From assembly GCF_011170125.1 (NCBI RefSeq), contig NZ_BLLN01000005.1:372001-436000 (forward strand): a stretch of DNA of 64,000 bases, written 5' to 3'. Origin of the DNA: Streptomyces diastaticus subsp. diastaticus. GTDB lineage: Bacteria; Actinomycetota; Actinomycetes; Streptomycetales; Streptomycetaceae. Made by a program: the position numbers and the translations under genes. The notes beneath the pieces were generated by a model that was not told the DNA's origin, did not search any database, and was given only the letters and a program-made list of their open reading frames with translations. This document shows, piece by piece, positions 8,315-16,068 of the stretch (its first letter is position 1; each line of letters begins with the position of its first letter).

Positions 8315-9712
8315 ATGTCAGCATCTGCGGAAGAGGTACTCGACCGGCTCAGCACAAAGGCCCCCGTCCGTATCAACTCGACCGCCGCTCTGGTCACGGA
8401 CACGAACAAGGCTGCCGCGGCCATCGATCGACAGCGCGCACGGAAGCAGGACGATAAAGAACCGAGTCCCCGTAAACCCGAACTCGGACCGTTACGAGAC
8501 ACCGACCGACAGGATCTCGTCTCCACCCCCTGGAACCTGCTGGGCATCTTCGCGCGAGCCACCACCCTCGCCCGCCAGGGACGCGGCAGAGGACTGGCCG
8601 AACACTGGCAAGGACTGAAGTACTGCCAGGCCCTGGCCACCGGTCCCAGCGGCCACATGGCCCTCACCGACGAGGGCCAGAGCCCGGAACTCTCCTACAG
8701 GGCCATGCAGGCACGGGAACTGGGCCGAGCCTTCGGACTCGCCGTCGCCGAACGCACCGTCCGGAACCGCTTCCCGGACCACATGGTCTCCACGCTGGAC
8801 GCGGAAGCCGTACTCCTGGCGGGCTTCGCGCGCTCCGGCCCGCGACCGTCCCTGGGCGCCCGGCCACGACCCGACTTCTTCATCGAAGCCTGGCGCCCGG
8901 GCGAGCCGTCACGCGTCTTCGTAGTGACGGTCAACGGCAACCACCAGAAGGCAACCAGGCGCACCGCCAAGGCCGACCGCTCAGCATTCAAGCAACTGGT
9001 CAGGGGCAGCGAGCGCGCCGAGCACTTCCACCTCGCCGAGTGGAACACCACCCCGTGCCTCTTGATGTCCACCGAACTACTCGCGCCGGACGGCACCACC
9101 GTCAACGCTCTGCAGGCACCGGGCGAAGGACTGCTGCCCGCAAGGCCAACCACAGGGCGAGGGAGTGCGGACGCAGTGCTGTCGGAACGGAACCTCGCGT
9201 ACGCCGGCGCGGTGAAGGTACCTGCCGACGGCCACAGAGAACGGATCCAGGACGGGTTCCTCATCCCCCGCAAGGAGCTCGGCTGGTACGGCCAACTGCT
9301 CGCGCGCACCGAAGCCGCAGGCCAGCTGGCCTTCGCCGGAGCCGGCACCGACATCGCCCAGTACCTGACCGACAAACAGGGCCACAAACACTACAAGCAG
9401 CAGACCTTCGCCGGTTCGTCCAGCGTCCGGGACGCGCGGCACAAGATAGGCCCGACGGTCTATGTCGGAACCAATCAAGTGTTCCGACTCAACCGGATCC
9501 GCGTCGAGGCGTTCTCAGGGATAGCCGAGGAACTGTACGACCTGCTGGTCAAGGGACAGGTGGAGGCATACCGGGACCGGACGTACGAGCTACGCGACAC
9601 CTACCCGACCAGCACCACGGCCCCACTGTGGGGTCCCGTCTCCTTCGGCGACGACGGCACCGTGATGGCTCTGCGGGTGCTGCCGACGCAGGACACTGAA
9701 GAGAGCTCTTGA
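8315..9712 (+). CDS. Orphan soluble protein, 465 residues
   Basis: Not recognised. Hydrophilic, no membrane segment or signal peptide. A central region (about 185-260) alternates a short acidic strand (RPDFFIEAW), a hydrophobic strand (RVFVVTVNGNHQK) and basic helices. This is loosely reminiscent of a restriction-type nuclease fold, but a clean D-(D/E)XK triad is not visible and I do not claim it. ATG at 8315 is chosen; GTG at 8258 in the same frame is the alternative, and neither has a strong Shine-Dalgarno. It is the first gene inside the MFS break and stands alone. Confidence 0.6.
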   Translation: MSASAEEVLDRLSTKAPVRINSTAALVTDTNKAAAAIDRQRARKQDDKEPSPRKPELGPLRDTDRQDLVSTPWNLLGIFARATTLARQGRGRGLAEHWQGLKYCQALATGPSGHMALTDEGQSPELSYRAMQARELGRAFGLAVAERTVRNRFPDHMVSTLDAEAVLLAGFARSGPRPSLGARPRPDFFIEAWRPGEPSRVFVVTVNGNHQKATRRTAKADRSAFKQLVRGSERAEHFHLAEWNTTPCLLMSTELLAPDGTTVNALQAPGEGLLPARPTTGRGSADAVLSERNLAYAGAVKVPADGHRERIQDGFLIPRKELGWYGQLLARTEAAGQLAFAGAGTDIAQYLTDKQGHKHYKQQTFAGSSSVRDARHKIGPTVYVGTNQVFRLNRIRVEAFSGIAEELYDLLVKGQVEAYRDRTYELRDTYPTSTTAPLWGPVSFGDDGTVMALRVLPTQDTEESS

Positions 9713-9752
9713 GGGAGGGAAGGGCTTCCACCTTGATCGTGAACATCGGTTG

Positions 9753-9839
9753 TCATGCAGCGATGGCCAGCGTAGTTGATCTCTGTTCGAAGGCGACCGG
9801 CGCGAGGTAGCCGATTGTGGAGTGCCTGCGCTGGTGGTT
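9753..9839 (-). pseudogene. IS3-family transposase, C-terminal relic
   Basis: The last 28 codons read NHQRRHSTIGYLAPVAFEQ and a short tail. This is the conserved end of the IS3/IS150 OrfB integrase domain, where the catalytic Glu region is normally followed by H-S-x-(I/L)-G-Y-x-(S/T)-P. The frame upstream (towards 10025) no longer resembles a transposase, so only the end of the insertion sequence survives. Confidence 0.65.
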
Positions 9840-10049
9840 ACCGAGCCCAGTGGCACCAACTCGGAGCAGACGGCCAAGCCTACTGGCATCGTCAAACCAG
9901 TGAAGTCCGGCATCGTACACGCCTCGCGCCAGGCGTCGCTTGGTGTCTGACTCGGCAACACCCGAACGAGACAAGCTCCTTCGACTGCTCATGCAGGGGC
10001 GACTACACCGAAAAGGAAAGCTCACTCGACTCTGTGAAGGTGCTGCCTC

Positions 10050-10322
10050 ATGAACATCCTGGACATGGATTCCTCAGCCGGTGAACAGCTCCTCCCTCTC
10101 GCCCCGCGCCCCGTCAACGGCGCTGCCAAGGAGCCGGTCCCCAGCGATCGGTCGGAGAATGATGCCGCCCGAATCATTCTCCAACTGAAGCAGAAGCACG
10201 CTGAGGCCAACGCCGCCGGCCTCGGCAGCCCTGAACTGGACGCCTTTCATAATTTGATCGTCAGCCTCGTCGCAGAGGCCGACGACCCGAAGGCCGTCAT
10301 CGCATACGTGGCGGAACTCTTA
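10050..10322 (+). pseudogene. Small hypothetical ORF interrupted by the IS (5' part)
   Basis: ATG at 10050 with GAAGGTG 8 nt upstream starts a plausible protein: a charged N-terminus, then amphipathic helices (RIILQLKQKHAEANAAG, HNLIVSLVAEADDP). The frame runs into the left inverted repeat of the insertion sequence at 10323 and would end with IS-encoded residues at 10421. If 3 bp at the junction are treated as a duplicated target, the same frame continues on the other side at 11743 to a stop at 11961. Function unknown. Confidence 0.5.
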
Positions 10323-10339
10323 GAGGGCGGTTCGAGAGT
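10323..10339 (+). repeat. Left terminal inverted repeat of the IS
   Basis: 17 bp starting GAGGGCGGTTCGAGAGT; its partner at 11726-11742 differs only at the thirteenth base. Confidence 0.85.
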
Positions 10340-10425
10340 CTTTGAGTGGTTCTGCTGTCGCCTGATGGTGTGGTGGCAGGGCGGAATCTGCCGGTCCACG
10401 GGTGCTGATCTGGTGATGTGACCGG

Positions 10426-11274
10426 GTGAGCGAACGCAAGCTGTACCCGAGTGACTTGTCGGACGAGCAATGGTCGTTGATCGAGCCGGTGATCACCGCG
10501 TGGAAGGACCGGCACCGCTCGGTCAGCGGCCACCAGGGCGCCTACGAGATGCGGGAGATCGTGAACGCGATCCTCTACCAGGGGCGGACCGGCTGCCAGT
10601 GGGCTTATCTCCCGCACGACCTGCCGCCCAAGAGCGCGACCTACTACTACTTCGCCGCCTGGCGAGACGACGGCACTGATCAGGTCATCCATGAACTCCT
10701 GCGCTGCCAGGTCCGTGAACGCGCCCGCCGATTAGAGGACCCGACCCTGGTGGTCCTGGACACCCAAAGTGTCCACGTGGCCGCCGGGGTCCCTGCCGCC
10801 ACGACCGGTCATGATCCGGCCAAGCGGGTGCCCGGCCGCAAACGCGGACTGGCCGTGGACGCCCTCGGCCTGGTCATCGCGGTCATCGTCGTCGCCGCGA
10901 ACACTCACGACAACGCCGCGGGCGTCGTCCTGCTGGACCAGGTCGCCCAGCACGCAGGAGGAAGCGTCCGCAAGGCCTTGGTCGACCAGGGCTTCAAGAA
11001 CCAGGTCGTCGCGCACGGCGCCGGCCTGGGCATCGATGTCGAGATCGTCGCACGCAACCCACAGGTCAAGGGGTTCGTGCCGCAGCCGAAGCGGTGGAGG
11101 GTCGAGCAGACCTACGGAGTCCTGATACTGCACCGGCGCCTGGTCCGCGACTACGAGTACCACCCCTCCTCCTCCGCCTCCCGCGTCTACTGGGCGATGA
11201 CCCACGTCATGACCCGGCGCCTCACCGGCGCGAACACCCCCACCTGGCGCGAGGCGTCGGCGGCGGCAGCGTGA
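10426..11274 (+). CDS. IS5-family transposase
   Basis: 282 residues, GTG start. The N-terminal DUF4096-type segment (YPSDLSDEQWSLIEPV, RTGCQWAYLPHDLPP) is diagnostic for IS5-family transposases. Catalytic DDE residues are placed at VVLDTQSVH, VDQGF and RVEQTYGVL, followed by the conserved RRLVRDYE. The gene is full length, so the element may be active. Its stop overlaps the GTG of the next ORF. Confidence 0.9.
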   Translation: MSERKLYPSDLSDEQWSLIEPVITAWKDRHRSVSGHQGAYEMREIVNAILYQGRTGCQWAYLPHDLPPKSATYYYFAAWRDDGTDQVIHELLRCQVRERARRLEDPTLVVLDTQSVHVAAGVPAATTGHDPAKRVPGRKRGLAVDALGLVIAVIVVAANTHDNAAGVVLLDQVAQHAGGSVRKALVDQGFKNQVVAHGAGLGIDVEIVARNPQVKGFVPQPKRWRVEQTYGVLILHRRLVRDYEYHPSSSASRVYWAMTHVMTRRLTGANTPTWREASAAAA

Positions 11275-11669
11275 ACATCCGTCCCCTGCTCGACGCCCTG
11301 GAACTTCAGGAAGACGCCGCCCGGGCCCTGGCCGACGACCTCCGCGCACAGATCGACGACCTGCAGACCCGGCTGCGGGAGGCCGAGACCCACCTCGAAC
11401 ACCTCGCGATCACTCGCACGACTGTCACCGGCCTCGCCGACCGGCTCCCGAACATCGCACCGGAGCTGCCCGAGCACCCGGACTACCCCCGCATCCTCGA
11501 CGCCTTCAACCAGACGACCGGACCGCTACGGGCCAAGGACGTCTGCGAAGCCCTCGGCCACGAACTGCTGCCGAAGAACGTCGAAGGCACCCGCGCCAAG
11601 CTGAAACGCCTGGTCAGACTCGGGATCCTCACCGAGGCCGAAACCGGCAACTTCGCCAGGAAGCAATAG
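11271..11669 (+). CDS. IS accessory protein, coiled-coil plus small C-terminal domain
   Basis: 132 residues. The first 50 residues form a coiled coil rich in Leu/Glu/Asp. The C-terminal part (about 65-132: YPRILDAFNQTTGPLRAKDV and onward) looks like a winged-helix-sized domain. It starts at a GTG that overlaps the transposase TGA by 4 bp and ends 57 bp before the right inverted repeat, so it belongs to the IS. Proteins of this kind often accompany actinobacterial IS5 transposases; their role is unknown. Confidence 0.7.
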   Translation: MNIRPLLDALELQEDAARALADDLRAQIDDLQTRLREAETHLEHLAITRTTVTGLADRLPNIAPELPEHPDYPRILDAFNQTTGPLRAKDVCEALGHELLPKNVEGTRAKLKRLVRLGILTEAETGNFARKQ

Positions 11670-11725
11670 CCGAGGGAACTCCCTACCAGCGACCCCGCTG
11701 CAACCTCAACCGGAAACGGACATCA

Positions 11726-11742
11726 ACTCACGAACCGCCCTC
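11726..11742 (-). repeat. Right terminal inverted repeat of the IS
   Basis: Reverse complement reads GAGGGCGGTTCGTGAGT, matching the left end except for one base. Confidence 0.85.
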
Positions 11743-11961
11743 TCAGGTGCCTCAGCCAAGGGTACGAAGCGGGTCCGACAACCGGTCGCCGTTTCCCCGG
11801 CCGCCAAGGGGGCGCCTGCCGGGCTGGGCGGGCACACCCTGTCAGCAGGCCGGGGTCAGGGCTCGCTGCCGAGTGCGCGCAGCACCGGGGTTGGCAACCA
11901 TCGTGCTTCGGCTCACGACGACGGGCGGCCGCTGTGCCCTGGCCCGTCAGCCCGTCAGTAG
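11743..11961 (+). pseudogene. Possible 3' part of the ORF interrupted by the IS
   Basis: Directly after the right inverted repeat a frame stays open for 72 codons and ends with TAG at 11959-11961, overlapping the 3' end of tpg on the other strand. It is in register with the 5' part at 10050-10322 if one 3-bp target copy is removed. The composition (Gly/Ser/Arg) is weak evidence, and an open frame of this size in GC-rich DNA can arise by chance. Confidence 0.3.
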
Positions 11962-12509
11962 GAGACGTCGAAGTAGTCGATGTCGGTGAGGGCGACTTCG
12001 AGGCCTGTGGCGCGGCGTCCGCCGTCCTTGAAGTACACCTCCTGCAGTCCTTCGGCGACGATGTCACGCATCTGCTGGTCGGTAGCGCCCTGTTGCTGGG
12101 CGTCGAACAGGCGGCGGGCGTAGGCCGGCGGAAGGTGGACGGTCAGGCGGCGCATCCTGCCGTCGTCGGTGGTACCGACGGGCGCGGTGTAGCCGAACCG
12201 GGCCCGGGTCTCCACGGTGATGCCGGTGCTGGTGGCGGCCTGCTTGCGGCGGCGCCCTCGGACCTTCGGCTGCCAGCGGGCGCGTACGGCCGTCTCAATG
12301 CGGTCGGCGATGGGCTTGGGCGGGTGCTTGCGCTCGCCGGTGCGGTAGCGCTCCACCGACCGCCGACTGACACCAAGCTCCGCCGCGACGGCCTTGGTGG
12401 TCTTCAGCTGGCCAATCAGGAAGTTGATGCGGGCCTTGAGGCCCTTGGGGGGCTCACGGGTGAATGCTTCCTGGTCGGCCCGCTCGATAGCGTCCTCGAT
12501 CTCCCCCAC
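11955..12509 (-). CDS. tpg: Telomere terminal protein Tpg
   Basis: 184 residues, the standard Tpg length. Tpg is covalently bound to the 5' ends of linear Streptomyces replicons and primes end patching. Visible: the N-terminal EDAIERADQEAFTREPPKG, a helix-turn-helix (about 37-57: KAVAAELGVSRRSVERYRTG), the basic KVRGRRRKQAATSTGI and the well conserved C-terminal block REIVAEGLQEVYFKDGGRR-like sequence (here RDIVAEGLQEVYFKDGGRR) with TDIDYFDVSY at the end. GTG start with GGGAG 8 nt upstream. Only 3 bp separate it from the gene before it. Its usual partner tap is about 10 kb upstream on the same strand. Confidence 0.88.
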   Translation of the reverse strand: MGEIEDAIERADQEAFTREPPKGLKARINFLIGQLKTTKAVAAELGVSRRSVERYRTGERKHPPKPIADRIETAVRARWQPKVRGRRRKQAATSTGITVETRARFGYTAPVGTTDDGRMRRLTVHLPPAYARRLFDAQQQGATDQQMRDIVAEGLQEVYFKDGGRRATGLEVALTDIDYFDVSY

Positions 12510-12512
12510 CGG

Positions 12513-12905
12513 TCAGCTCCCGTCCGTGAGCGGGCTGTGGCCGTAACGCTGGGGGATCAGACGGGCGGCTGCAGCGGGGGCGAGGTCCACGACCAGGCGC
12601 TCGCCCACAGCGGAGGCCGTGGTGGCGTCGGGCGTGAGGTAGCCGAGGGCGCGCAGCCCGCCAACCGCTTTACGGAAGGCGTCGCGGCCCTCGGCCGCCA
12701 GACGCTCGTCGCGGGTGAGGGAGACCAGTTCACTGACCGTGGGCTCCTGGCCGGGGGTGTAGCCGGTGGCGAGTTCGGCCAGGACGCCGCGGGCGCGCCA
12801 GGTCAGACGCATGTCCCGCATCGCCCGCGCGAACAGCGCCGGGTCGTGGGCGGGCGGGGCAGTGGGAACGGGCCACTGCGGGGGCAGGGCGTCGGGGGTG
12901 TTCAT
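12513..12905 (-). CDS. Small protein in front of tpg
   Basis: 130 residues, ATG with AAGGAG 10 nt upstream. The middle (about 30-95: RDMRLTWRARGVLAELATGY, then a helix pair ending AVGGLRALGYLT) resembles a winged-helix domain of the kind found in plasmid replication-accessory proteins; this is by eye only. It ends 3 bp before tpg and is almost certainly co-transcribed with it. In the usual arrangement this position is held by tap. Confidence 0.6.
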   Translation of the reverse strand: MNTPDALPPQWPVPTAPPAHDPALFARAMRDMRLTWRARGVLAELATGYTPGQEPTVSELVSLTRDERLAAEGRDAFRKAVGGLRALGYLTPDATTASAVGERLVVDLAPAAAARLIPQRYGHSPLTDGS

Positions 12906-12987
12906 CGGTGACGGCTCCTTCGGTGCGGTTCGGTATCCGCGCCGGCCTGGGGCTCGGACGGTCCTGCCGGTGTCGGTGGCCACGGTT

Positions 12988-13080
12988 CTACTCGCCTTCG
13001 TCGAAGACGGCGTCGTGTAGGTTCGCGCCGCCGCTGTCATTCCGGACCGCGGTGACCTGCTGCTTGTGCTGCTGTCTCAT
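12988..13080 (-). CDS. Possible 30-residue peptide upstream of the tpg operon
   Basis: ATG at 13080 opens a frame reading MRQQHKQQVTAVRNDSGG followed by an acidic tail and a stop at 12988. Weak Shine-Dalgarno GGGA 7 nt upstream. The sequence is not Arg/Pro-rich, unlike random frames here, but its size makes this a tentative call. Confidence 0.3.
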   Translation of the reverse strand: MRQQHKQQVTAVRNDSGGANLHDAVFDEGE

Positions 13081-13121
13081 TGAATGTCCCGCGGTTCCCG
13101 TCTCAGTACGGTGGCATTTCC

Positions 13122-13658
13122 TCATGCGGCATCGCCCTGCTGGTCCTCGCCGGGGTTCCAGGTCTGGTCGAACCAGGTGATGAAGTCCATCACGGTGCCG
13201 ACGCGGGCGATGCGCTCGTGGATGGCTCGCTGGTCGTGTCCGGGAAGGAAGTCGCCGCGTTCGATCGGTTTGTCGCAGCCGCAGTTGCACTTCCGGTTGT
13301 CCAGTGGGGACTTGAAGTAGGTGATGGGGTTCTGCTGAGCTCCGTTCGGCGCGGGTTTGCCGATGTAGTGGTCGTACACCGGATGCCCGGGGCTGAGGAT
13401 GCGTCCTTCGAAGGCCCGCCGGCCGTCGGGGGTGTCGACGACCCGGTCGATCTCCATGGCCTGCCTGATGATGACGTCTCCACTGACGACGGCGAACCGC
13501 TCTCGCTCGACACGTTCGCCGGGGATCGCCCAGGTTCCCCGGGCGATGTCATGGAGCTGCTGGTCGGAGAGCCCTTCGGTCCATCCGATCTGTGACCGCG
13601 CGAAGGCGTCCTTGCGCGGGTCGATCAGCCTGTGTCTGCCCAGCGTGATCTGGATCAA
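13122..13658 (-). CDS. Hypothetical protein with a Cys cluster
   Basis: 178 residues, TTG start backed by a near-perfect Shine-Dalgarno (AAGGAGG, 4 nt before). The C-terminal part has CNCGCDKPIERGDFLPGHDQ, a compact Cys/His group that could bind zinc, and then a helix RAIHERIARVG. The N-terminal 110 residues are a mixed alpha/beta region without known motifs. I do not know its function. Transcribed in the same direction as the tpg operon but separated from it by about 200 bp. Confidence 0.6.
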   Translation of the reverse strand: MIQITLGRHRLIDPRKDAFARSQIGWTEGLSDQQLHDIARGTWAIPGERVERERFAVVSGDVIIRQAMEIDRVVDTPDGRRAFEGRILSPGHPVYDHYIGKPAPNGAQQNPITYFKSPLDNRKCNCGCDKPIERGDFLPGHDQRAIHERIARVGTVMDFITWFDQTWNPGEDQQGDAA

Positions 13659-13868
13659 CGCACCTCCTTGAGACCATCTCTTAACGGAGTCGATGCGTCT
13701 AAGGTAGCGGAGATGCGCCAGACCATCAATCTTCCTTGAAACGGGGTCTCATGGCCTTGCGGCTGTCCGCGTCCGCAGCCAGCGGCCGAGACATAGAAAC
13801 GGCCCGCTTCCTGACGAGTTGACGGGATGCAGCCCCCAGGTGAGGATCACCCCGGAAAGGGGGCGGCA

Positions 13869-14393
13869 ATGGGGGAACTGCCCGGAGGATTCGGCCCCGG
13901 GGACCGGCGCGCTGCATACGTGCGTGCCCTGTACGGGGATCTACCGACCGCGTTCACGATCCGCTGCTCCGCACAGAACCAGGGCTGCGGACGGAGCCGG
14001 GGAGTCGCCCTGGCTCTACCCCCTGGCGCGGAACATGCGCTGGTACTGCTGCCCACCATGGCGGCGCAACTGCCGATCCTGATCGAGCGCAACTTCACCG
14101 GAGTGGTGACCGGACCGTTGTGCCCACGGAAAGGGCACAACGAGTTCAAGGACAAGGGCATCGCGCACGTAGCGCCCGGCGCGCCCAAGGCGAAGGAGAT
14201 CGCCGAGAAGTTCGAGTCTTCAGGCTCGACCCGGACCGTCATCGTGTGCGTGGACCTTGGAGCGCTGCGCCCCGGATTCGAGGAGTTTCACCGCACCGGC
14301 AAGCCGGGCATCGTATGGTGGTCGCCCGGAGAATCGGACACGCTGCTGAAACCCGAGTGGCAGCGCACCGCTATCCGCATCCAACCTGCATAA
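13869..14393 (+). CDS. Hypothetical soluble protein
   Basis: 174 residues. ATG at 13869 is chosen because GGAAAGGGGG lies just upstream; an in-frame ATG at 13827 has no such signal. It contains three Cys (RCSAQNQGCGRSRG and GPLCPRKGHN) and a C-terminal strand-rich part (TRTVIVCVDLGALRPGFEEF, GIVWWSPGES). No family recognised. It is followed 64 bp later by a small membrane protein gene on the same strand. Confidence 0.55.
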   Translation: MGELPGGFGPGDRRAAYVRALYGDLPTAFTIRCSAQNQGCGRSRGVALALPPGAEHALVLLPTMAAQLPILIERNFTGVVTGPLCPRKGHNEFKDKGIAHVAPGAPKAKEIAEKFESSGSTRTVIVCVDLGALRPGFEEFHRTGKPGIVWWSPGESDTLLKPEWQRTAIRIQPA

Positions 14394-14457
14394 GTCAGCC
14401 ACTGACGGTAGTCGGAAGTGCGGCCGTGGCACGCCGGAACCCTTGGAGGGTTTCGTC

Positions 14458-14679
14458 GTGCTGTTCAAGTACATGCTTGCGCTGGCTGGCTCGTTCCTGT
14501 TCTTCGTTGATCCTCTGCTGGCCTCCGGCATGATCCTGTTCTTCGCGCTCGCCATGCTCGCTCTCGTCGCTGCGGCGACGGCAGCGGCTCTGTGGTCCAA
14601 GCAGGCCCGCCGCCGTGAGGACGCCCGCCAGGTTCTCCTGATCCTGTGCGAGTTCTTCTTCGCCCCGAAGAAGAGGTAA
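14458..14679 (+). CDS. Small two-helix membrane protein
   Basis: 73 residues with two hydrophobic helices (about 5-20 and 27-48) and a basic cytoplasmic tail ending FAPKKR. The GTG at 14458 has GGAGG 8 nt upstream; a TTG 15 nt earlier would place the Shine-Dalgarno inside the gene. Function unknown. Confidence 0.5.
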   Translation: MLFKYMLALAGSFLFFVDPLLASGMILFFALAMLALVAAATAAALWSKQARRREDARQVLLILCEFFFAPKKR

Positions 14680-15053
14680 CCCCCGCACCGTCGAGAGGGC
14701 GAGGCTGACGGCGGAGGGGCTGCTGCGGCTCCCAGGTCGAGGCCGGTGCGGCACAGGCGCCCGGGGCAGGGGTCGTCACTCTCCCCGCCCGGGGCGCCTG
14801 GAGCGTACGGGCCCAGTCAGGGTCTGGGCAGCGGCAGGCCGGGCATCTGCGGGTGGCGCAGGTGCTGCCCGCCGTCGTACACGTGCAGCGTGAAGGACTC
14901 CGGGCCCGGGGCGCCAGCCGCGTCGCTCCCGGCTCAACACGCTGCTCGAGGCGGCCCGCCCGTACGAGACCGCCGCCGTCGATGAGGTACGCACGAGGGC
15001 GGAGGAAGTCGCCGCCCGCCCGACGGCGATCGCGGCCTGAGAGCATCGAGCGC
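14680..15053. other. Gap without a supportable gene
   Basis: About 370 bp. The short frames present lack Shine-Dalgarno sequences and coding-like composition. I see no repeat or RNA feature. Confidence 0.45.
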
Positions 15054-15335
15054 ATGGGCAAGCACCGCCGACCCGAACCAGCCGTCCCGCGCCGTGCCGC
15101 ACGTGAACGCCGACGACCCGCTCGCCGCGTACAACAAGCGACGCCGACCGCCGATGGACATCTACCGCCGTCACCGACCGATGCACGGCGGCGCAGCCAC
15201 CTCCGGCCCGACGAGCCACGGATCCTGGAGGAGTGGGACGACTTCACCTACCAGGTGGCCGGCACCGCACCAAACCTCGCCGAGGCCCAGAACTGGGTTG
15301 CGGAACTGGCGCTCGACGACGACCCCGCCGCGTGA
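15054..15335 (+). CDS. Small hypothetical protein
   Basis: 93 residues. The N-terminal half is basic (MGKHRRPEPAVPRRAARERR); the last 37 residues form a well-behaved acidic segment (ILEEWDDFTYQVAGTAPNLA and a helix ending DDDPAA). Only the C-terminal half looks clearly like protein, so the start is uncertain. Confidence 0.4.
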   Translation: MGKHRRPEPAVPRRAARERRRPARRVQQATPTADGHLPPSPTDARRRSHLRPDEPRILEEWDDFTYQVAGTAPNLAEAQNWVAELALDDDPAA

Positions 15336-15537
15336 GGGAGGGAACTGGCGATACGCGTAAAACCCGCCACTAGGTGACCCAGTGTGATGTATCAGTGCGC
15401 TGAGTTGAGTTCGCATACGCTCCGTGATCTTGAGCCGGGTCCTCTTGGGGGCCAACCGGAATACTCGGCCCCTCTGACGCCCCAGCCTTCTTGAGGATGC
15501 CCGCAGGTGCGGTTCGTGCACCACCCTGGAACGCAGC

Positions 15538-15572
15538 GGCGCCCGCCCCGAGGTCGGATCGGGACGGGCGCC
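15538..15572 (-). terminator. Hairpin terminator between convergent genes
   Basis: Arms 15538-15551 and 15559-15572 pair over 14 bp with one mismatch and a 7-nt loop. It lies 17 bp after the stop of the minus-strand gene at 15590. Confidence 0.65.
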
Positions 15573-15589
15573 GACATCGGTCGGGGCCG

Positions 15590-15925
15590 CTACTGGCCGC
15601 CGGTCGCGTTGAAGCGGGCTACCTCCTCCTCGTGCCGCTTCGCTGCCTCTGCGGACGCCGCCGCGAAGGTCTTGACGGCCGCCTGTACCGGGGTGGGGGT
15701 CTCGGGGTACGTCTCGTCGAGGTCCCGGATGCGCAGGGCGCGTACGTCGTCGGGCAGGTCGTCGAGACCGCGGAGTGCTTCGACCTCGGCGAGCTGGTAC
15801 GCGGCGGTCGCCTCGGGGCGGGATGTCGAGTGGTGGTTGAGGTAGATGCCCATCTCAAGGATGCGTCCGAGGGCACGCTTCGTGATCTGTTCTTCCTGCG
15901 CCTTGGTGTAGGTCGGCCACGACAC
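15590..15925 (-). CDS. Small helical protein of unknown function
   Basis: 111 residues, GTG start with AGGAGG 8 nt upstream. Mostly alpha-helical by composition, with a Glu/Lys/Ala-rich C-terminal helix (AAASAEAAKRHEEEVARF). No motif recognised. It is the first gene to the left of the tniQ end of the Tn7-like operon and may lie inside or outside that element. Confidence 0.6.
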   Translation of the reverse strand: MSWPTYTKAQEEQITKRALGRILEMGIYLNHHSTSRPEATAAYQLAEVEALRGLDDLPDDVRALRIRDLDETYPETPTPVQAAVKTFAAASAEAAKRHEEEVARFNATGGQ

Positions 15926-16068
15926 TTATGGGTCCTCCTGGGTGGTGAGTTGCCTTGATCGATTGTGTGCCCAACTGCAGGCCGCGTGGGAGCGTAGGCA
16001 GGATTTGGGCACGAGGTGAGGCGCGCGGCTGTCACGGGCCCCAGGGTGGTTGGAGGAGATACGGCAGG

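Larger units (their letters stand above)
10323..11742 (+). mobile_element. Complete IS5-type insertion sequence, 1,420 bp
   Basis: Bounded by 17-bp inverted repeats (10323-10339 and 11726-11742) that match at 16 of 17 positions and begin GAGGGCGGTTCG. It encodes an IS5-family DDE transposase and an overlapping accessory ORF. Flanking triplets are TTA on the left and TCA on the right; both fit the T-N-A target of IS1031-type elements but are not identical, so the duplication has either mutated or been lost by recombination. Confidence 0.85.

Noticed and set aside
8315..9712. Calling the orphan a restriction endonuclease
   Set aside because: Strand pattern is suggestive, but a full catalytic triad is not visible.
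15171..15524. Minus-strand frame opposite the small gene at 15054
   Set aside because: The plus-strand frame has the more protein-like C-terminus; the minus frame lacks a Shine-Dalgarno and spans the gap.
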